NCBI GenBank assembly: GCA_023078685.1
Contig: JALGAS010000003.1
Span: 1,984,001 to 2,048,000 of the forward strand
Length of the DNA stretch: 64,000 nt
Source of the DNA: Neopestalotiopsis rosae
Lineage: Eukaryota; Ascomycota; Sordariomycetes; Amphisphaeriales; Sporocadaceae
Direction of reading: 5' to 3'
Shown here: positions 57,138-64,000 of the stretch, in pieces
Numbering within the stretch: the first letter of the stretch is position 1
Layout of the letters: the number at the start of each line of letters is the position of its first letter
Notes under the pieces: generated by a model
Database searches by the model: none
What the model was told of the DNA's origin: nothing
What the model saw: only the letters and a program-made list of their open reading frames with translations
Position numbers and translations under genes: made by a program

Positions 57138-60100
57138 TTATTACGATTTAATGATTAAAGACGATGATTCAACGTGAACTCGTTCTCCCGGACCTTTACG
57201 ACACAGCGTGGTTTCTTTCCTTTGGTCATCATCCATCTGTCGAAATCTCTTTTTTTCCCTCAAAAACAAATCCTCTCTGTTCATACAATTTCCGCCGCTC
57301 ACAGCGCAAACTACAACCAAATGCAGCTCACGCGCAAATGTGCAACTGATAGCACCTTTTGTCTACTTTGTCTAGCGGATCTTCAGTCATTTTTTGTTTT
57401 TCTATCCTTGTGTCGAGATTAGCAAGCGAGCCAGCATCTGATTTATCTTTGGAATTTACTGATTTGAATTTCTTTGCGTCAACCCTCAGTCGATAGATCT
57501 TTATCGATGGGGAATTTCTTTGGGTCAATCTGCATGGCGAAAACGGGCGATGGGCAATCATTTTCCTTCTGGTGGCTGAGTCCGCACCAGGTTTTTCCTT
57601 CTTGTATAACTGTTTCTTTGGATTATTGGAGAGATTGGGAACACGGGCGGCATGGAAGACTTTGTCCTACCAACAGTCTTTCAGCACCCAGGGATACTCC
57701 ATGGATCCCCATGGTGGACGAAGGACAGGTGGAGGGAAGAAAGAGGGAACTCTTGACGGGAGTACGATTGATAATGTCTTACGACAGCTCTATGGGCTTT
57801 TGTGTTGGAAAGACGGAATGGTCGGCCCACTCGAGGCAGCGGTGGAAACAAACTACAGCATCTCGATGAAGGATGAAAAGCTCGACCCAGTGGCTTCATC
57901 CTCGTTGGATTCCTTTTCTTTTTTTGGTCACGAGAATATGAGCAGTCTCCTTGGAAGCAAATGTCAACAGAACAACAGAAACAGCATTACAGCGCCATCA
58001 ACAGCAGTCACAGAACGGGAGGCATCGTTTCGGGGGTTACTTGATGTAATGATCCTTCTAATGCGTTTATGTAGCTAGTATACTCTTACGACTGTCAAAT
58101 GAAGCATGACCAGATCTCTATTCTTTCCACTCAAAAACTCTTTCCAACTCTTGCATTGTGAAATCATTAATTATGGTAATCTAAATTGCTACTCGATGTT
58201 TTACCTCAAAATGAAAAGTTTCAATACATGGCCGCAAACTGGTTAAAAGAAAACGAAAAAGTCAATTAACATAATAAAAGATACAAATATTACCCGACAA
58301 GATCGCCACAAGGCACGTTACAGGACTGAGCCTGATGATGTCTCGGACGCAGAAGTAGGACAAGGAAGGCCGAGGCGACAAGACATGACCACTACAGAGA
58401 AAGGGTGTGGTGTCTCCAATGTCACCCGTGGGCGCCGAGAGAAGGAAAGAGGGCTGCTACAAGGACATTCCAAAGACAGATTTGGGAGTGGTCGAACAGA
58501 AGGGGGGACCCTATAGGAGTTCTTGCTCGCAGGGGGTTTTGTGGTGTGTGTAAGTGTGTGTGAGAGAGTGAGTGAGAGTGGGCGAAAGAAGACGTAACCT
58601 AGGTTAGGTACTCTTTTGCGGGGTTTGCAGCTCGCTTGTTTTTCTTTGCTCACTTGCTTCCTTCGCTGCGCACACCATCTTTTTTTTTAAAAGAGAGATC
58701 CGTTCTTGTGGTACCATTCTTCTTTTTTGTCTTCTCCTTTTCCATTCACAGTTACCACCTCTACCTGAAGAAGGATATACAAACTTGGTAATAATTACTG
58801 TATCTCAATATGGTGCTTTGTCAGACAGTTGGAATGATCCCTACCCTGGCCGCAGATCATATTATGGTGTTAGTGGACAAAGATGGGTGGGATATAGCCG
58901 AGCCTCTTTTTGTTTCTCTGGTGACATGCGCCCCCAAATCTTGTTCCTTCTTTTTTTTTTTTTTCCTCCCTTCTTCACCTTCTTGAGGATTGCGGCCGCA
59001 AGGGATAACGAAGGATTGATAGGAGAAAAAAATAGACCATGGGATAAGGCGCAGCTTGGGAATATTTCAATCTGAAAGTGGATCGATGCTAGCATAACTC
59101 GTGCCTTCAAACCCACCCTTGCTTACGTGTAGGACGACGACATTTTCGAGATTATGACTGAGATATGAACAAGATCAAGATCGCGGATATGTGTATGTAT
59201 GTGTGTGTGTGTACTGTGCGCGCGCATGTGCGTAATGATGTTCGTATCCTTGCACGGTCGATCAGTCCGGCTTCCTTCTTGGTCAAAGAATCATTGGATG
59301 AAGGGCAACACCCCGTGATCCCCTTGAACAGGCTCACGGGAAGAAGAAAAAGATGGGCCAAAAGAGAGAGGTGTGGTGGGCTTCTTGGCTATGTGTGTGT
59401 GTGTCGGTCCCGGCAATTCCAGATAGTCGGGACTATATTTCAGGCAAATCATAATCCTCCCTTTGTTTGATTTATTTCGACCCACACCCCGATTTACTTG
59501 TTGTGTGGGGACTTAAAGATAGTAATTAGCGGGAATCCTTCTCTCGCACCTAGGCATCATTCGTATAGTGGGACGAGGGAGAGAGGGAAGGAAGAAGAAG
59601 TATACAGTAGAGAAGGCAGTCATCATCATATCATTTTAGCTTATCTTTTTCTCCGAATCCTTGATTATTTTCGAAACGCGGAAAAAGGCTATCTGCTAGT
59701 ATCAGCGCGCCCACCCCCCGAATCCTTCCTGTCCCCCAGGAACGGGCGCCACAACAGGTTATTAGCCGTCATCTTTGGGCTGACCAAGAGGGCCTTCTTG
59801 CCATTTCGCTGAGAAATAGGACCAATCAACTCTTGCGCACAGCAGCGTGTTTCTGCGTATCTCGATTATCCTATTTTTCCAAGAAAAACTGGACATCTGA
59901 TATTTTAATCCTTGTGGTAGGGGTTATTCAGTAGCCTGCCGCCCGCGCCTCATGGATACAGGTAACTCAAGTCACTTGATCTCGGGTACGGTGCCAAACA
60001 GAGAAAAGAACGATGCCTGATTTTGTCGTAGTGAGCTACTTGGGCAGCGAATGTGCGGTTTCATTCTTGCTCACGAGAGTTGAATTTCCAAAGAGCTTCT

Positions 60101-60880
60101 TAAAGCACCGGTCCTCTGACAACAAGTTTTGCGATCAAAGCCCCCCTACACAATCGAGGATAGTTTTGGCCTCCCAAATAATCAAGAGTACTTACCCACC
60201 ATGCGATCATTGTGAGCCACGCAGAAACGAGCTCTGTACTCTGTCAAAGCCCCCCCCAGAAATTGAATATTGGTGGAAAGACTCGATACTTGTTCGTCCT
60301 CCATGTGCCACTATTATTGTCTCGAGTCATAGTTGGACTGCATAAGATGAGATCGTAAAAAAGCTACATTTGGTAAAACCCCAAATTTCCCCGGCCACTC
60401 GATTTCATCTGCGCAGTCCCTTCTTTCTCACAGTGTCACGGTTTGGGATTCACGTGCGCCGCGAAACAACCATCCCATCAACTTCACACGGTATTACTTT
60501 GTACCATGCTCAAGATCCCTCCGGTCGCAAAATATTCCGGAGCGCATCTGTTTCTTGCAGTTCACCTATTTTTGTCCTTGTAGGGTTATTGACCCCAAAA
60601 AAGAAAACCAAAGTAGAATAACAGTGTGGGCTTTCGTCCTTGGGATGCGAGTACAAACCCCAGTTTCCTTTGACGCCGTGTACCGCCCGAATGCGGGACC
60701 TAGGCAGACGATATATTCAACACTACTAACTCTTCCATGTTGATTAGCATAGAAGTACAAGACTTTTTTTTCCCCCTCTTCATCCTTTAGGGAGGTTGTT
60801 TCTCGTAACCCATGGGGGGTTTGTCGATCGTTCTACGACATTCACGTACAGTTTCATCACGGTTTGCCGCGTTGCGCTTC

Positions 60881-60915
<35 letters not shown>

Positions 60916-63900
60916 GTCCTTGCCTTGAGTTGCTGCAAGATCAGACGCTCAACCTCCCGTCTCGTCCCCCCTCCTCGGTTTCCAACCAATTCCATCTTAT
61001 AGGTTCAAGGTTTAGTGGGAAGAACATTTTGTTTCTTCTTTTTTCTACGCACCTTCCCGCGTACCACGTGCAACAACAGCCCTTTTCTGTTCCACGTTAC
61101 GACGATCCGGAACGCTCCGGGGCCGAAAAGTGCGAAAGAGAGGAGGAAAGGAACGGGAATGAAATGCAATATATATCGTGTTGTGCTGCCCATGTGCGCA
61201 CTAGGAGAAGGGCAAGATGGAAGCAAAAGAAAGCAAAAGAGAAAAGAAAAAAAACCAACCAGTTTTTCTCTCCCGCCTTTCTTGCCCTACGTTACAGATA
61301 ACGATACGGCCCGATCGGAGTGGACCTTGAGAAAGAAAAGAAGAAGAAGAAAAAAAGAAAACACCAACGCCTTGTGTGCCACGAGCACTTTCTCTGCTTC
61401 TTTTTTTGCTAACTCCGCGGCCGAGATCATGGTATACCCTTGAATGAATGCAATGTATGATATCACAAGCCTTTTGTGTGCCGCCGGGTCTTTCAAGGTA
61501 GGTCCTTGCCCGAGAGCGGCTATCTTATCATGCTCTTGAGGCTTTTATCATGATGATGTACAAGGTCTTGGAATCGCAATGGTCTTGACTTATGGTGTTT
61601 GTAGAGAAATCCTCTTCTCTCGACCATGTCACTCCCATTATCTGATTTGATATCTCTTCGTCATACTGCTGGGGCAAGCAGAATGAAAATTTCATGTAAT
61701 CCATACGATTTCGCGAAAAGTTACGACTATAGGCCAGGTGATTGTACTGCTTTCGGTCCCGGGGTTGGACTTTCACCTTAGACATTTCTCCCGGGCAAAT
61801 GCATGTCAGAAGTCAAAATGTCTAGGATTTCTATATTACACAAGGTGAATCTGGTGACGATGAGAAAATTGACCAAGATCGTGCGAGGGAATATATATCT
61901 ATTCGGTGCTTTGATTGTGTCACTGGACACATATTCTTTTCTCGAAGAATTAGCTGCAGAGCAAGTGAAGTGTTTTTCTGACAGTTGCCGCCTCAACTAA
62001 GAGACGACGGTTTGATATCCCCCTGAGATGATAGTATGTAGTCTCTCTCTCTTATCTATGAGATTCTGTCTGCACAACTGACAAGAATGTGCTCTTCGCG
62101 AGTCTGACAAACAACGGCCGTCTGCAGTGGCCTTTGGCGGTGGTGTTTGAGCTCAAGGCTGAGCCTTTTCGGCGAGTCTAAAAATTACTACCGCAACGCA
62201 TTGAATCGAATCGTCAGTCACTTTGCGTCTCTGCCTTGGTTCTCCTGAAATGGCTCGGGATGTGTAGGCCTGGACTTTCCGATAGGCTACATGCAATGCA
62301 AGTAAGCCCAGTGTACCTCTCTGCTGCAGTAAAGCAGTCGAGGTGCGACCCTCCTCCCCTTTGCCCGCCTATGGTTATATATCCAATCCCCTCTGCGCAA
62401 GCACAAAATCCCCCACAGATAGGAGACCTCCTCTGCAGTATGCAAAGAATGGGTGCATGGCAGGTGCATTTCTGTAAGCGCAGGTTTTCCAATCGAACGA
62501 CAGCCTGCATCATAACACAATCGCCCGCCTTGTTGTTCTAGGTCTTGACAGGAACCCTCATGATCAGATCGGTTGTGAATTGGCATCATCACCAGGTTTC
62601 TCATAGGCCTACTTGGGGGCTTGTTTTGATAACACTTTGTATGTTCACCCTCGCTAATTCGCCCATGGACCAGCTCCAAGTATGCGACCCGATGCTAAGC
62701 CAACAAGCCACTGCAAATATGGCGCACATGAAATGTGCCCGATCAAATAGAAGGCCTTTGCGCCATCCAAGGGCGGCATGGCAGTACAAGTGGTGTAAAT
62801 CAAACACTGTGTGGTAGAAGAGACCACTAAAAACGATGCAAACAAAAGCAGCAAGCAACGACATCTATTTCTTGCGCGCTTTGTCCGGGTCATACTTTTC
62901 CTTCCAAATCCTGTATTCGGGGCAATCGTCAGTGAGCTCGCTTATCGCACACCAGGTAGGTATGGCTTAGATGAGAGCAGGTGGGTGGCAGGACATTGCG
63001 TCAACCAGCCACAGCCGTGGAGGGATCGAGGGAGGGAGAGCTATTTGAGGTAACACAAGGAGTACAGGAACTTCCAACTAGGCCGAGGAGGGAGGAAGGA
63101 AGGAAAGAAAAACCATCTACTTCAGCCCGTCTCATTTGGCCCCCAACCGTGTCACCGTTTTGGTTACCCGACTGGCACCGTTTTGTGACCCAAGGTGAGA
63201 CAGGAAAGAGGCCAGGAGTCTAGACCGCAGAAACAAGGCGAAAGTGCAACATCCAAACGACGTGCACGGAGAGCCTATGAAAGCGATTGTGTGGCCGGGC
63301 TATGCGACAGCCGGCCATACATGTATGTCCACCAAGGAAATGTGCGCGGGTACCAAACCAGGAATAGGTAAGTTGGAGAAGGGAGCCGCGGAGGGCTATG
63401 TAGGCAGGTATGTAGGTATGCAATAGTGGAAAGGAAGCTTACCATGTATTTCCCAGAGTCTTATTGCCAGCCTTTTCAGCTAGTCGATAATACTTTGCTG
63501 CAGTATACTAGGGAGGAATAGAGAGGTCAGCACCGTATCTAGTAGGTAGCAGGTCTCGACCTTGCCATAAAGGGCACAGCAGGGCGTTGTGATTAGTGCA
63601 TCTCTGTGCATCTCTCCCATGAGCCTCGTTGCTGCCCAACATACGATGACATATGAGGTTATGCGAGGCCAAGCTTTCGGATGGAAATACATGGCATCCG
63701 CAGACAGCCTCCGTGACGAGGCGAGGAGGCTGATGATCACGATCAAGTTTGCCCGTGTCGTACTCATGACGAAGGTTTTCAACTCCGGTCTCGCTCCAGT
63801 GACTTGCCCACATGAGGTGATATGTGACGAGATGAGATGTTTACTGCCCAACGTACCTTGTCTTTTTTGCATCCAAAACCTTCGAGATAGCACCAAGCCA

Positions 63901-64000
63901 CTTCGTTCATGGCGTCTAAGAAAAGTGTATTAGCACTTCCATCTGTTTATAGTACTAGAGCTGTAACGTCGAGGCACGACTCAGCTACGCCACCACTTAC
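57138..64000. other. Long non-coding right flank (6.9 kb)
   Basis: No supported gene. It is rich in homopolymer and polypurine/polypyrimidine tracts, TG repeats (59199-59208 and 59393-59404) and a long T run at 60883. Frames of 100-170 codons here lack any recognisable feature. It may hold untranslated or regulatory sequence of the bZIP gene or of a gene beyond the window. Confidence 0.5.
60883..60914. repeat. T32 homopolymer
   Basis: An uninterrupted run of 32 T. It could be a simple homopolymer or the poly(A) trace of a minus-strand retro-inserted sequence; I found no target-site duplication to support the latter. Confidence 0.9.

Noticed and set aside
60013..60345. 110-codon frame in the right flank
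   Set aside because: No domain, no splice partner and low-complexity surroundings; not supported as a gene.
1..64000. CRISPR arrays, bacterial operons, prophage or insertion sequences
   Set aside because: The gene structure is eukaryotic with spliceosomal introns. No spaced direct-repeat arrays, transposase or reverse-transcriptase motifs, or long terminal repeats were seen.

Overview
This window is nuclear DNA from a filamentous ascomycete. Introns are short (about 48-115 nt) with GTRNGT donors, TACTAAC/CTGAC-like branch points and YAG acceptors. The genes include fungal-type proline iminopeptidase, questin oxidase-like, type 2 DGAT and Dal5-like transporter families. Overall gene content and protein style suggest Sordariomycetes, probably Hypocreales; that placement is inference. 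Initiators shown below as ATG were chosen by me, because several open frames begin earlier at GTG or TTG, which is not credible in this organism.

Layout. 0.6-2.4 kb: proline iminopeptidase-like hydrolase (+). 3.4-7.3 kb: a metal-uptake pair (+), a six-exon ferric/cupric reductase followed by a Met-rich CTR copper transporter; both upstream regions carry TGAGCAAG motifs. 7.5-9.5 kb: seven-exon Dal5-type MFS transporter (-). 10.5-14.2 kb: an accessory-looking divergent pair, a trypsin-like protein with an intact His/Asp/Ser triad (-) and a Cys-motif protein with a C-terminal membrane anchor (+). About 15.0 kb: a tRNA-like relic. 15.9-18.8 kb: proteasome beta5 (+), convergent with the mitochondrial t6A enzyme QRI7 (-). 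20.0-21.6 kb: type 2 diacylglycerol acyltransferase (+). 25.4-27.6 kb: TPT/SLC35-like transporter (+). 28.5-31.3 kb: RAD24/RAD17 clamp loader (-). 31.9-33.1 kb: questin oxidase-like enzyme (-), divergent from an IPA1/UBE3D-like protein (33.5-35.2 kb, +). 35.5-36.5 kb: ATP synthase subunit 4 (-). 37.1-38.6 kb: five-finger CCCH protein (-). 40.6-41.1 kb: small unknown protein (-). 41.5-42.7 kb: HAD phosphatase (-). 43.6-44.8 kb: TFIIF beta (-), divergent from NOC4 (45.3-46.9 kb, +). From 46.9 kb to the end (17 kb) the only gene I can support is one bZIP factor at 55.3-57.1 kb, inside two very long non-coding flanks.

Most of the window is conserved housekeeping (proteasome, ATP synthase, TFIIF, ribosome biogenesis, DNA-damage checkpoint, tRNA modification, lipid synthesis). 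The parts most likely to reward attention are the divergent protease-like/membrane-anchor pair, the reductase-CTR pair with its shared motifs and micro-exon, and the isolated bZIP gene with a hydrophobic segment and a leader full of upstream ATGs.
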